From assembly GCF_007971385.1 (NCBI RefSeq), contig NZ_CP042434.1, positions 3,286,001 through 3,350,000 of the forward strand: a DNA stretch of 64,000 nt. Direction: 5' to 3'. Under the pieces are notes generated by a model. That model ran no database searches. It was not told the origin of the DNA and saw only the letters and a program-made list of their open reading frames with translations. A program made the position numbers and the translations under genes. Below, piece after piece: positions 1 to 9,476 of the stretch; position 1 is the stretch's first letter, and the number at the start of each line of letters is the position of its first letter. The stretch comes from Arachidicoccus ginsenosidivorans. GTDB taxonomy: Bacteria; Bacteroidota; Bacteroidia; Chitinophagales; Chitinophagaceae.

Positions 1-429
1 GGCTACTCCATAGGGGGCCGTCTTTGGACTGGCCACTGCAATGCTTTTGATGGCTGGGTTTTTGAGTGCATCCAAACCAGTAACGGGCAGATCTTTAGTG
101 GTCCATAATACAAGTTTGCCTGCCGCATAAACCTTAGGTTTGGTTAAAGCGTTGCCCGCGTTAAAAATGGTCTTGGCATACAGCATGTCGGCAGACATGA
201 AAATATCATAGGGGGCGCCATGTTCAATTTGTGCGGTCAATTTGCCAGAAGAACTGACAATAAGTTCTATTTTCCCAGGATGTCCTTTTTGGAATGCCTT
301 TTTTAGTGAATCGGTTACAAACTGCGCATTGGCTGCAACGGCTATACGAAGGTTCTGGCCATCTGTTTTAACCAGACTAGCAGTAAATACGAGGCCCAGC
401 AGAATACTCATTTTAATGATGTGACGCAT
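1..429 (-). CDS. modA: Molybdate ABC transporter substrate-binding protein, partial (C-terminus beyond window)
   Basis: Periplasmic binding protein that would deliver molybdate (or tungstate) to a ModBC importer. The 143 visible codons start at 429 with a hydrophobic signal segment ending near KTDGQ. They then show the ModA hallmarks AVAANAQF, SSSGKLTAQIEHGAPYDIF, MSADMLYAK and ASPKTAPYGVA, which line the oxyanion site in the family. A second in-frame ATG lies 18 bases downstream and could be the true start. The rest of the gene, and any modBC, lie left of the window. Assignment rests on recognised family motifs; the ligand is inferred. Confidence 0.85.
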   Translation of the reverse strand, partial: MRHIIKMSILLGLVFTASLVKTDGQNLRIAVAANAQFVTDSLKKAFQKGHPGKIELIVSSSGKLTAQIEHGAPYDIFMSADMLYAKTIFNAGNALTKPKVYAAGKLVLWTTKDLPVTGLDALKNPAIKSIAVASPKTAPYGVA

Positions 430-758
430 ATAATTAATTTGCTGTTTGTTTTTAAATCTACTCCCAGTCAAAATTAGCCTATTTTACACAAAGTGTTGTG
501 TGGGAGGCTTAGGTTAGGGGTCTGTATTTCAGATAAATATATTTTGAATTTAAAATTAAGCTAATATATTTATTTTGGTTGTCTGGTATTAGGGGTAGTG
601 GCTTTGAGTACAGTGGACAACCTCTTTAAAATTGATGGTTAGTGCTTAATTTTACATTGTTGGAAGACGTTTAGATCTTCCGGGCTTTCGTTGAGTGGGT
701 ATGTATATATCGTATATGTCGTGAATAGCGAAGGCTTTTCGATACAAAATTTCTAGCA
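430..758. other. Intergenic region between modA and a methyltransferase
   Basis: AT-rich spacer between divergently oriented genes. The only structure I see is a short perfect inverted repeat, ACACAA-AGTG-TTGTGT (486-501), about 57 bases upstream of the modA start. It could be an operator or a weak hairpin. No convincing reading frame is present. Confidence 0.5.
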
Positions 759-1538
759 ATGGCAATAGAGGAGACTTATAATGAAAAGCAGGGACATTGG
801 ATGCTGGCCAGGTTGGGTAAACAGGTGCTGAGACCGGGAGGAATAGCACTAACCCGTATATTATTGTCTCAATTAAAAATTAATAACCAGGACGACCTTG
901 TCGAGTTTGCGCCGGGGCTTGGCCTTACTGCGAATATGGCCTGTGAATATAAGCCACACAGTTATACAGGGATAGATAGAAATGAGCAGGCCGCAAGGCG
1001 GGCCAGGGAAAGTATCCATTTTTCAAAGGCCAGGGTGATTGTTGGTGACGCCATGGCCACTTCTTTGCCGGATCAGTATGCGACAAAAGTATTTGGTGAG
1101 GCCATGCTAACCATGCATCCAATAGACACCAAGGTGCAAATTATAAAAGAAGCTGCCAGAATTTTAAAGCCTGGAGGCTATTACGGCATTCATGAGCTCT
1201 GTATTCAACCAGAAGATATCAGTGAATCAGACCAAAAACGAATTTTTAAGGATCTTGGTTCCAATATGCGGGTACATGCACATCCTTTGACTATACCTGC
1301 ATGGCGATCATTACTACAGGAAGAAGGATTTGAGATATTGAGTGTTGAGACCACGCCAATGGCACTACTCGAATTTGATCGCTTGATTCAGGATGAAGGC
1401 ATTGTCCGTACCTTAAAGATTGTATTCAACGTGTTAACACATAGGGCACTGCGCAAACGAATTTTGCATATCAGAGAGATGTTTAGACGGCACCAAAATG
1501 ATATAGAAGCGGTGGCAATAATTGCCAGGAAAAACTAG
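759..1538 (+). CDS. Class I SAM-dependent methyltransferase
   Basis: A 259-residue Rossmann-fold methyltransferase. Motif I appears as VEFAPGLGLTANMA (about residues 47-60), followed by the acidic motif II in YTGIDRNEQAARRA. A GDAMATSLPD segment and a post-motif RILKPGGYYGIHEL are typical of UbiE/SmtA-like enzymes. The C-terminal 90 residues are charged and helical. No partner gene indicates the substrate: the MTHFR-like gene to the right is convergent. The motif-I sequence has AP in place of the usual GC, so it is a somewhat divergent member. Specific substrate unknown. Confidence 0.75.
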   Translation: MAIEETYNEKQGHWMLARLGKQVLRPGGIALTRILLSQLKINNQDDLVEFAPGLGLTANMACEYKPHSYTGIDRNEQAARRARESIHFSKARVIVGDAMATSLPDQYATKVFGEAMLTMHPIDTKVQIIKEAARILKPGGYYGIHELCIQPEDISESDQKRIFKDLGSNMRVHAHPLTIPAWRSLLQEEGFEILSVETTPMALLEFDRLIQDEGIVRTLKIVFNVLTHRALRKRILHIREMFRRHQNDIEAVAIIARKN

Positions 1539-1648
1539 CAGCAATCCAATATAGTTATTTATTGGAATCCGCGGATTATAAATTGGCCATTGTATAACCC
1601 ACCTGATAATATGGGCAAACCCCGCAATGGAAAAGATCGCCTTTGCGT

Positions 1649-2623
1649 TTATGGTCTTGGATAATTGGATTCAGCCTGCGCCTTAGCCGTTGTCTGAGAA
1701 ATGGGCGTACGATTTAGCATAGCACTGATTTGGCTTACCAAATCTATTGATGCGTTGATTTCATCTTTTCTGATAGCCAGGCTTTCAATATTAAAGCCAA
1801 ACGGCACACATCTTTGCTTACAAAATTCAATAAGCGCTGCTGCGTTATCCAGACAGGCTTTTAAGGAGTCCTCCAGCATATTATCCGACTGCAATAAGGA
1901 CTCTTTAAGCTGCTCAGGAATATGGATACCCAGCCATTCCATAAAACGAAGTGTTTTAACTGAACCACAAACAGTTAAAGTGAAAATCAGGGTTGGTGGC
2001 GTGCGTTGTTGTTGTTGACAGGTCAAACAAAGGTCCTCTACCATCTTTTTAGCATAGTCTAGATTAAAAACACACTGAGAGATAAAATAAGAAACGCCTC
2101 CAGCTGCTTTATCTAATATCCGCTTGTCTTCATCATGCAATACCGCATGTCTCTCCGGGATGGTAACAGCCCCAATGGCCGAACTGTCCTGGTATTTACG
2201 CCATAACTGATAAGCTTCTTCAAGCGTTACCTTAACCTGGAAATCAGCTGCTGGTACACCTACAAAGACGGGATAGAACTGGTGCTTATAGATATCTTCC
2301 AACCATTGGCTAAGTTCGTCCTTGGAAAATTTACCTGCGGGTCTATAAATTATTTTGGGCACCTGAATCTTTTCCAGATAATCTTTGGAGAAAGTAAAGG
2401 GATCCAGTGCATTCATAAAGGGAAAAGGTCGTTCGGCAGATGTTCGGGCAGATTCATCCTGGACGTCATACACGACGAGGGCATCTATGTCCAGTGGAAT
2501 AATGCGCGCCATGGTCTTTTGTGCGATCTCAGCGACCTTCTCAGGTGAGGTGCCTTCTTTGGGAGGTGTAATTCCGTAGGTTAAAATGCCTGACTGGCCT
2601 GATTTTATTTTATCTAAAAACAT
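1649..2623 (-). CDS. Methylenetetrahydrofolate reductase-like protein
   Basis: A 324-residue protein of the MTHFR/TIM-barrel superfamily, which makes 5-methyltetrahydrofolate, the methyl donor used by MetE. The N-terminal ILTYGITPPKEGTSPEKV fits the EFxPPK-type start of MetF relatives, and the central QCVFNLDYAKKMVEDL resembles the family's FIxQxxFD segment. It lies directly downstream of metE on the same strand, separated by about 100 bases and an intrinsic terminator. It is divergent from canonical MetF, so it may be a second MTHFR-like enzyme serving MetE rather than the housekeeping copy. Confidence 0.65.
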   Translation of the reverse strand: MFLDKIKSGQSGILTYGITPPKEGTSPEKVAEIAQKTMARIIPLDIDALVVYDVQDESARTSAERPFPFMNALDPFTFSKDYLEKIQVPKIIYRPAGKFSKDELSQWLEDIYKHQFYPVFVGVPAADFQVKVTLEEAYQLWRKYQDSSAIGAVTIPERHAVLHDEDKRILDKAAGGVSYFISQCVFNLDYAKKMVEDLCLTCQQQQRTPPTLIFTLTVCGSVKTLRFMEWLGIHIPEQLKESLLQSDNMLEDSLKACLDNAAALIEFCKQRCVPFGFNIESLAIRKDEINASIDLVSQISAMLNRTPISQTTAKAQAESNYPRP

Positions 2624-2677
2624 ATACCCTTAAACTAATGCGTGTTATTTATTATGTCACAATGCTACCAAAAAAGT

Positions 2678-2711
2678 GCATTACAGGGATTTAAGCAAAT
2701 CCCTGTAATGC
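2678..2711 (-). terminator. Intrinsic terminator/attenuator between metE and the MTHFR-like gene
   Basis: Perfect 15-bp stem, GCATTACAGGGATTT with its complement around a 4-base loop. On the minus strand it is followed at once by ACTTTTTT. It sits 14 bases past the metE stop, so it should end most metE transcripts and limit read-through into the MTHFR-like gene. Confidence 0.8.
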
Positions 2712-2724
2712 CCAAAGATATAAA

Positions 2725-5031
2725 TTATAGGACAGCTTCGACACTAATTTCTTCTCTAATTTGTCTGGCTGCTGCAACCATATTTATTAAAGCGGCACGA
2801 GTCTCCGGCCATTTTCTAGTTTTTAAACCGCAATCCGGATTCACCCAGAGATTGCGCGGTGGGAGTAGACTAGCGGCTTTTCTTAAAAGTGTAGTCATTT
2901 CCTCAGTAGTAGGGACACGAGGGGAATGGATATCATAAACACCCGGTCCGATTTCATTGGGATAGGCAAAATCAGCAAAGGCCTCTAAAAGTTCCATTTG
3001 AGATCTGGACGTTTCTATAGTAATCACATCTGCATCCATGGCAGCAATGTGCTCAATGATATTATTAAACTCACTATAACACATATGGGTATGTATCTGT
3101 GTGCGGTCCTGAACACCACCAGCGGTAATCCTGAAGGCTTTAATGGCCCAATTCAGGTACTGAGACTGCTTTGTCTTTCTTAAAGGCAAGCCTTCACGAA
3201 GTGCCGCCTCATCGATCTGGATAATACCTATTCCTGCTTTTTCCAGGGCCAGGACTTCATCGCGGATCGCCAGCGCAATCTGGCCTGCTGTAGTGGCCCG
3301 TGGCTGGTCGTCTCTTACAAATGACCATTGCAATATGGTGACTGGCCCGGTTAGCATACCTTTCATAGGCTTTTGTGTTTGCTTTGCAGCAAAGCTGATC
3401 CAGCGGACGGTCATGTCGCTAGGCCGGCTGACATCCCCAAATATAACAGGCGGTTTTACACAGCGGCTGCCGTAGCTTTGTACCCAACCATTTTTGGTAA
3501 ACAAGAAGCCTTCAAGCTGCTCCCCAAAATATTCCACCATATCATTGCGCTCATATTCACCATGCACCAATACATCCAGGCCGATCTGCTCCTGCCATTT
3601 GATCACCTCAGTGGTGGCTTTTTCCAGGGCTGCCTCATATTGGTCTAAGGTTAAAGAACCCTTTTTGAAGAGGGAACGCAACTGACGGATATCGTCCGTT
3701 TGCGGAAAGGAGCCAATCGTTGTTGTGGGGAAGGCTGGGAATTTAAAGCGCTCGTGATGTAAATGCTGACGCTTTGCGAAACTGCTCTGGCGCGTAGCGT
3801 CAACATCTGTAATGGCACTCAGACGGTCTTTTACCTGTTGCTTGTGTACTTTTTGTGAAGCTTTCCTGCTGCTGATAGCGATTTGGTTGGCGGTTAACAG
3901 CGCGTCGTTGCCTGCAAAAATCTCCTGTAGTTCTTTGACTTCCCTTAATTTTTGCTTGGCAAATGCCATCCAGTTTTTGATTTCTGGATCGATTTCAGTT
4001 TCCAAATCAAGGTCAATGGGGCTATGCAGTAGTGAGCAAGATGGCGCAATGATTACTTTGTCAGCCCCAATTTTTTCGACGGCTTTACGGATCAGGGAAA
4101 GTGATTTTTCGTAATCATTTTTCCAGACATTGCGGCCATCTACTACCCCTAAGGATAATTGAAGTTTGTCCGGTATTTGCGTTAATACTTCTTCCAATTG
4201 TTCAGGAGCTCGAACCAAATCGATATGCAATGCACTGATTGGCAGATGCGTTGCCAGAGCAGTATTGTCTAAAAGTGCATCAAAATAGGTGGAGACAAGA
4301 ATCTGTAATCCTGGAGCCTGTTTAGCGATTTCATTGTAAGCAAATACAAAGGCGGCTTTTTCTTTTGCCGTCAGATCCAGTGCCAGACAAGGCTCATCCA
4401 ACTGGATCCAGGAAGCCCCTGCTGCTTTTAGCTGGTTTAAGAGGTCAATATATACTGTCGTCAGTTTTTGGATCAGCTCTATGCGTTCAAAGCCGGCCTG
4501 CTTTTCCTTGCCTAATAACAAATAACTGACAGGTCCGATCAAAACAGGTTTAGCCTTGTTCCCTAATAGAGCCTTAGCGCTTTCAAATGATTCAAATAGC
4601 TGCTCACCTTCAATTTTAAATACTTGATCATGGGTGAATTCAGGAACAATATAATGATAGTTGGTATCCAGCCATTTGGTCATTTCCATGGCAGTGATGT
4701 CCAAACCGTTTTTCTGATAACCACGGGCCATGGCAAAATAAAGCGCCATTTTACCTTCCTTAGTCGTGTCGGATAGTAAAGGGTAGTACCGCTCCGGGAC
4801 AGCGCCCAAAAGCAAACTCGTATCCAACATCTGATCATAAAAGCTAAAATCATTACAGGGGATCAGATCGATACCCGCATCTAATTGTGTTTTCCAGTTT
4901 GCTTCTCTAATAGCAATGGCTACTTCTTTTAATTCGCTCAAGGCGATTTTGCCAGCCCAAAACTTTTCAGCTGCTTTTTTTAATTGTCTTTGGCCACCTA
5001 TTCTGGGATAGCCTAGATTTTGTGTTAGCAT
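2725..5031 (-). CDS. metE: Cobalamin-independent methionine synthase
   Basis: MetE (5-methyltetrahydropteroyltriglutamate-homocysteine methyltransferase) transfers the methyl group of 5-methyl-THF to homocysteine without B12. At 768 residues it is full length. The N-terminal barrel starts LGYPRIGGQRQLKKA. The C-terminal catalytic barrel carries TTIGSFPQTDDIRQ, the zinc-ligand segments THMCYSEF (His-x-Cys) and NPDCGLKTR (Cys), and IDEAALREGLPLR. The start is well defined and is followed upstream by a divergent Lrp-family regulator at 5273, a likely controller. I looked for SAM and cobalamin riboswitches in the 240-base upstream region and recognised neither. Confidence 0.95.
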   Translation of the reverse strand: MLTQNLGYPRIGGQRQLKKAAEKFWAGKIALSELKEVAIAIREANWKTQLDAGIDLIPCNDFSFYDQMLDTSLLLGAVPERYYPLLSDTTKEGKMALYFAMARGYQKNGLDITAMEMTKWLDTNYHYIVPEFTHDQVFKIEGEQLFESFESAKALLGNKAKPVLIGPVSYLLLGKEKQAGFERIELIQKLTTVYIDLLNQLKAAGASWIQLDEPCLALDLTAKEKAAFVFAYNEIAKQAPGLQILVSTYFDALLDNTALATHLPISALHIDLVRAPEQLEEVLTQIPDKLQLSLGVVDGRNVWKNDYEKSLSLIRKAVEKIGADKVIIAPSCSLLHSPIDLDLETEIDPEIKNWMAFAKQKLREVKELQEIFAGNDALLTANQIAISSRKASQKVHKQQVKDRLSAITDVDATRQSSFAKRQHLHHERFKFPAFPTTTIGSFPQTDDIRQLRSLFKKGSLTLDQYEAALEKATTEVIKWQEQIGLDVLVHGEYERNDMVEYFGEQLEGFLFTKNGWVQSYGSRCVKPPVIFGDVSRPSDMTVRWISFAAKQTQKPMKGMLTGPVTILQWSFVRDDQPRATTAGQIALAIRDEVLALEKAGIGIIQIDEAALREGLPLRKTKQSQYLNWAIKAFRITAGGVQDRTQIHTHMCYSEFNNIIEHIAAMDADVITIETSRSQMELLEAFADFAYPNEIGPGVYDIHSPRVPTTEEMTTLLRKAASLLPPRNLWVNPDCGLKTRKWPETRAALINMVAAARQIREEISVEAVL

Positions 5032-5272
5032 TATTTATCGTTATTTATAGGTAATCAGTGTGTTATACGCTTTGTTGCTACATCTTTGCCGCTCAGATGT
5101 CAAGGATTCAGCGCATCGGTAATTTGATTTCTAAAACTGTGTAAAGGTAATTATGCAGATATTTTATTTGTATATAAATTAAAATAAAGATAATTATTCT
5201 TAAAAATTATTTGAAATAAGTCATTTGTGCTGTATCGTTCGTAGATTTGAGTAGTTAAAAGAATAATTTTCT

Positions 5273-5734
5273 ATGAATGAGCTTGATGAAACAGATTTGA
5301 ACCTTTTACGGATACTGGCTAGCAATGCAAAATTTACCAATAAGGAGCTGGCGCAGATGGTTAATCTTTCGCCTTCACCCGTATTTGAACGTATAAAAAG
5401 ATTGGAAAGTCAGGGTTTTATTAAAAAGTATATCGCTATACTGGATGCAGAGAAGTTCAACCAGGGATTTATTGTGTTTTGCAATATCAAACTCAAACAA
5501 CATAACAAAGACATCGGACACCATTTTGTGGCGGATATTATGGAGATTGAGGAAGTGGTTGAATGTTATAACATCTCGGGAGATTATGACTTCATATTAA
5601 AAGTCTATGCCCGTGATATGAAACATTACCAGGATTTTGTTTTCAATAAACTGGGGTCAGTAACCAGCATTGGCAGTACCCACAGCACTTTTGTGATGTC
5701 GGAGATTAAAAACACGCATAACATCCATTTTTAG
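5273..5734 (+). CDS. Lrp/AsnC family transcriptional regulator
   Basis: A 153-residue regulator. An N-terminal winged helix-turn-helix (LDETDLNLLRILASNAKFTNKELAQMV...SPSPVFERIKRLESQGFI) is followed by an AsnC/RAM ligand-binding domain (about residues 68-148) with the SGDYDFILKVYARDM core. Such proteins bind DNA as octamers and respond to amino acids. It is transcribed divergently from metE across a 241-base AT-rich spacer, so regulation of metE by methionine or a related amino acid is a reasonable inference. No binding site was identified. Confidence 0.88.
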   Translation: MNELDETDLNLLRILASNAKFTNKELAQMVNLSPSPVFERIKRLESQGFIKKYIAILDAEKFNQGFIVFCNIKLKQHNKDIGHHFVADIMEIEEVVECYNISGDYDFILKVYARDMKHYQDFVFNKLGSVTSIGSTHSTFVMSEIKNTHNIHF

Positions 5735-5883
5735 TTGAGTTTTGCCAATACTTGTTTCTCATCGTTGTCACACGGAGGAGGTTAACCTGGATCAGTAAGA
5801 TCCCTGTCATTAATTTTGGGTCAAGGGCACTTGGAATTTTTACAGTAACTTTAGCTGGAAAGGTCAATTCAAACAGATTAACC

Positions 5884-7053
5884 ATGAAAGACAAAAGTTG
5901 TTTCAACATACAATACTCAAATTCACCCCTGCTGGTATTGATGGTTTGTATAATGGCTGTTTTAAGCAGCTGTGCCACACTACTTGGGCAATCTCAGCAT
6001 TCTTCTAAGCTGCAGCCAGTGGCTGCTTTTGGTAAAAGCATGGCCATAGGCCTTAGTGTAAACACCAATAACAGGGTTTTTGTATCTTTTCCGAACTATA
6101 ATGGAGATGGGAAGTACGCATTGGCAGAGGTGATACAAGGTAAACTTAGAGCTTATCCGGATCTCAGTTGGAATAAAAAATCTCCAGTACAAGAAAATGG
6201 AGACCAAGATTTAAGTCATTTTTTGCGTATTCAGGATTTATACTGTGATAGTCAGGATTTTTTATGGGTACTGGATTCAAAACCTGCTCCAGCAGGGGAT
6301 ATATTCAAAAGTGGTACTTCAAAACGAAAGCGTGGGATCTTCGCCTTAATTAAAATCAATACAACAACAAATAAGGTAGAAAGGGTCTATGATTTTCCGG
6401 ATTTGAATAAGTCCGTTTCCGCTCTAAATGATGTGCGGGTAGATCCTGATAAACAAGTGGCTTATCTTTCAGATCCCGGACAGGCAGCCCTTGTTATTCT
6501 AGATCTAGTTACAGGAAGATCAAGAACAGTACTTTCAAGGTCAGGTTTTACATTGGCTGACAAAATCACGCTCGCTTATGACGGACAAAAAATGGTTGAT
6601 CAGAAAGGACATCCATTTAGCTCAAATGTAAACGGTATCGCTATGACCCATGATGGTAAATACCTAAATTTTAAACCCATTAATAAGGAAAACCTCTTTA
6701 GAATTGAAACCAGATTTTTGAGAGATACAGCATTGACTGAACAGGAGCTGGCGTCAAAAGTGGAAATTGCCGGACGCGTAGGGATTACGCATGGCTTGAT
6801 TGCAGATAAGGCCGGCAATATTTATTTGACGACCTCAGAGGGCTACTCTATCTCCTATCTCACACCGGAAGGTCAGTTAAAGGTTTTGGTAAAGGATAAA
6901 AATTTACTTTGGCCCGATTCTATGGGTATAGGCGCAGATGGGTACCTGTATATATCCTGCTCACAATTGCAAAGATTACCCACTTGGAATCATGGGCAAG
7001 ACAGAACAGAGTATCCTTATAAGGCATATCGGGTAAAATTACCCTTAAATTAA
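5884..7053 (+). CDS. Yellow/major-royal-jelly-protein-like lipoprotein (beta-propeller)
   Basis: A 389-residue predicted lipoprotein. The start at 5884 is chosen because it gives a signal peptide (LVLMVCIMAVLSSCATL) with lipobox LSSC; a longer in-frame start at 5752 has no such feature. The mature part matches the MRJP/yellow family, whose bacterial members fold as six-bladed propellers. Visible segments include LNDVRVDPDKQVAYLSDPG, VNGIAMTHDGKYLNFKPIN and LWPDSMGIGADGYLYIS. It would be exported and anchored to the inner or outer membrane. The ligand or reaction is unknown. Confidence 0.78.
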   Translation: MKDKSCFNIQYSNSPLLVLMVCIMAVLSSCATLLGQSQHSSKLQPVAAFGKSMAIGLSVNTNNRVFVSFPNYNGDGKYALAEVIQGKLRAYPDLSWNKKSPVQENGDQDLSHFLRIQDLYCDSQDFLWVLDSKPAPAGDIFKSGTSKRKRGIFALIKINTTTNKVERVYDFPDLNKSVSALNDVRVDPDKQVAYLSDPGQAALVILDLVTGRSRTVLSRSGFTLADKITLAYDGQKMVDQKGHPFSSNVNGIAMTHDGKYLNFKPINKENLFRIETRFLRDTALTEQELASKVEIAGRVGITHGLIADKAGNIYLTTSEGYSISYLTPEGQLKVLVKDKNLLWPDSMGIGADGYLYISCSQLQRLPTWNHGQDRTEYPYKAYRVKLPLN

Positions 7054-7147
7054 AAATCAGCAAAAGGGCTGAATGATAATAATAATTGGGGTGGCTAGGC
7101 ATTAGTTAACCCGAAGCATAAAGCATAAAACATAAAATTTAAATAAG

Positions 7148-7707
7148 ATGAGCAAAAAACAGATTGGATTATTCGTAGGTAGTTTAAGAAAGGCCTCTTA
7201 CTCAAAAGTCCTAGGTCGGTTTATAGAAGGACTATCTTCTGATGAGTTTAGTTACAGCATGGTGGATATAGCGGAGCTTCCATTATATAATCAAGATTTT
7301 GATGATCATGGACCGGTGCCTGAAGCTTATGTCAAATTCAGGGAAGCAGTAAAACCATTGAATGGTTTTATTTTCATAACGCCTGAATATAATAGGTCTA
7401 TTCCAGCGGTACTGAAAAATGCATTGGATGTCGGTAGTCGCCCTTATGGACATAGCGTCTGGTCTGGCAAACCTGGAGGCGTTATTAGTTGTTCCCCTGG
7501 AATCTATGGTGGTTTTGGCGCCAATCATCATCTGCGCCAATCCTTGGTTTTTCTTGATGTTTATCCAATGCAGCAACCGGAGAGCTATTTGGCAAATGTA
7601 AATACGTCCATTAATGAGCAGGGGAGATTACTACAGATAGACTGAAGGATACGCTGGTAAACTTTGTAAGGGCATTTGAAAAATGGGTTAAAACTGTTGC
7701 TTCCTAA
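7148..7707 (+). CDS. NADPH-dependent FMN reductase, C-terminus frameshifted
   Basis: Flavodoxin-fold NAD(P)H:FMN/quinone reductase. The N-terminal GSLRKASYSKVLGRF is the flavin-phosphate loop and TPEYNRSIPAVLKNALD is the family signature. The open frame stops at 7645 after EQGRLLQID. The family's C-terminal helix is present in the next frame (TDRLKDTLVNFVRAFEKWV) and ends at 7707. Adding one G to the GGGG run at 7621-7624 rejoins the two, giving about 186 residues, the usual length. One lost base is more likely a sequence error than decay, since everything else is intact. Confidence 0.8.
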
Positions 7708-7749
7708 TTACTTGATTAACAGTTATCTTTGTTTTATAAATGATGTAAT

Positions 7750-7787
7750 TGTGGTCAAATGTGGTTTTGGAAATCCATTTGACCACA
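7750..7787. terminator. 12-bp perfect hairpin after the FMN reductase
   Basis: The arms TGTGGTCAAATG and CATTTGACCACA enclose a 14-base loop, 43 bases past the repaired stop of the FMN reductase. No long T-tract follows, so it is a possible terminator or simply the left edge of the hairpin-flanked element that starts at 7801. Confidence 0.4.
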
Positions 7788-7800
7788 GTCGTTTTAAACA

Positions 7801-7920
7801 TTATTGCTCGCCAAAACTCGGTTTTTTAAGGCAGTTTTGGCGAGCAATAAAAATATTACTCGCCAAAACTATGTTTTTTTAGCCACTTTTGGCGAGTAAT
7901 AAAAATATTACTCGCCAGAA
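7801..7920. repeat. Left palindromic array flanking the ATPase gene (two hairpins plus a half-site)
   Basis: Unit A pairs 7801-7818 with 7833-7850, a perfect 18-bp stem beginning TTATTGCTCGCCAAAACT. After AAAAAT, unit B pairs ATTACTCGCCAAAA (7855-7868) with 7887-7900. After another AAAAAT a half unit, ATTACTCGCCAGAA, lies at 7907-7920 with no partner arm. The same A-type/B-type order recurs at 9477-9574 on the other side of the ATPase gene, so the flanks are direct repeats built of inverted repeats. I saw no other copies in the window. Confidence 0.9.
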
Positions 7921-8015
7921 ATCTATATTTTTCTTATTTTGCTAAACGATTATATGGCATACCAGATATTAAAAGCGAGTTTTTTCTATGGTGGTTAGAC
8001 TAAAAATGATTGTAT

Positions 8016-9447
8016 ATGGCTGAGAAAATTATTGGTAGAATTTCGGAACAACTAATTCTAAAAAGGTTGTTGGTTAGTAATTCGGCTGAATTATTGGCTG
8101 TTTATGGTCGAAGACGCATAGGGAAAACTTATTTGTTGGAGAACTTTTTTCAGAACATTTGGTTTTCTATTGTAGCGGGGAGAATGCAAAAGGGAATACA
8201 CAGACGCAACTTGCTAATTTTGCAGATCGAATAAGAGTGTGGTTTCCTGAACAAAAAGTAATCCAAGTGCCAAAATCATGGCAAGAAGCATTTGTTGTCC
8301 TTAGGGAGTGTTTGAACACTTTATCTACAAAGAAAAAAATGGTTCTTTTCTTTGATGAAATACCATGGTTAGAAACACATAAATCGGGTTTTTTGTCTGC
8401 ATTTGGATATTTCTGGAATATGTATTTGTCAAAGAATAAGCAATTTCTTGTAGTTGTTTGTGGATCTTCAGCATCCTGGATGATTAAGAAAATTGTTTAT
8501 AATAAAGGTGGATTGCATAATAGAATTACGCAAAAAATGCGCCTTCTTCCTTTTTCTTTAAAGGAAACAAAAGATTTTTAATTTTTAATCGTATCAATTT
8601 ACCTGATTACCAAATTTTGCAATTATATATGGTGACGGGTGGTGTACCTGCTTATTTGAAGCACCTACGCAGAGGATATAGTTTAAATCAACAAATTGAA
8701 GAATTGTGTTTTTCCCCAAATGCATTTTTGAAAGGAGAATTTACTAATTTATTTTCCTCTTTGTTTGATAATTATCAAAAATACCTTCAGGTAATTTACG
8801 CATTAGCAAAAAAAGATAAAGGATTAACAAGAAAAGAATTACTTGATTTATCTGATGTTCACACTGGAGGAGGTTTAACTACGCTATTGGAAGATCTGAC
8901 CGAATGTGGATTTATTGAACAGCTGATTCCTTACAGTAATAAGAAAAAGGACACGCTTTATCGCCTAATTGATGAGTTCTGTTTATTTTATTTAAATTTT
9001 ATGCAAGGTGTTAGGGCGCCTGGACATTGGTCTGAGATTAGTAGAGCAAGTAAGTATTTATCGTGGCAAGGTTATGCTTTTGAAAATATTTGTATTCGTC
9101 ATATAGATCTGATAAAAAAGGCGTTAGGTATAAGTGGAATTGGAACATTTAATGGCTCATGGTTTAAGCCAGGTAGCGCTTCGACAGAAGGTAGTCAGAT
9201 AGACTTATTGATAAGTAGGGGGGATTTAGCAATAAATGTTATAGAAGTTAAATTCAGTAATGAGGAGTATGTTATTAATAAAAGATATGCAAAGTCTTTA
9301 GAGAATAAAATCGCTTCCTTAAGAGCTGAGATTTCTCCTAGAATGACGGTGTTTCTTAATTTTATTACGACTTTTGGTGTGAAAGAAAATCAATATAAAG
9401 ATATGTTGGTTGATGCTGCTTTTAAAATGGACATTTTGTTCGAATAG
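8016..9447 (+). CDS. AAA-family ATPase with C-terminal PD-(D/E)XK nuclease-like domain (two frameshifts)
   Basis: Read across two frameshifts this is a protein of about 477 residues. The N-terminal P-loop domain has Walker A GRRRIGKT and Walker B MVLFFDEIPW. A sensor-like VVCGSSASWM and a helical/winged-helix middle (VTGGVPAYLKHL, LTRKELLDLSDV) follow. The C-terminal domain has GSQIDLLISR...INVIEVKFS, the D...ExK arrangement of PD-(D/E)XK nucleases seen in DUF234-type ATPases. The frame breaks at a T6 run (8145-8150) and a T5 run (8575-8579); adding one T to each restores ENFFSEHLVFYCSGEN and TKDFLIFNRINLPDYQ. ATG 8016 is preferred over TTG 8010. It is the only gene between the two palindrome arrays, and its AT-rich composition differs from its neighbours. 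Target unknown. Confidence 0.75.
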
Positions 9448-9476
9448 CTAATTTTTACAACGGATTTCTTACTATT

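Noticed and set aside
5032-5272. SAM or cobalamin riboswitch upstream of metE
   Set aside because: No SAM-I, SAM-II or B12-box sequence is recognisable; the region is plain AT-rich DNA with a divergent regulator.
7801-7920. CRISPR-like repeat array
   Set aside because: Repeats are palindromic hairpins of different loop sequence with constant AAAAAT spacers, not identical repeats with unique spacers, and no cas gene is near.
8145-8579. Programmed -1 frameshifting in the ATPase gene at its T runs
   Set aside because: Two needed shifts in one gene plus the same type of break in unrelated genes across the window make sequencing loss simpler.
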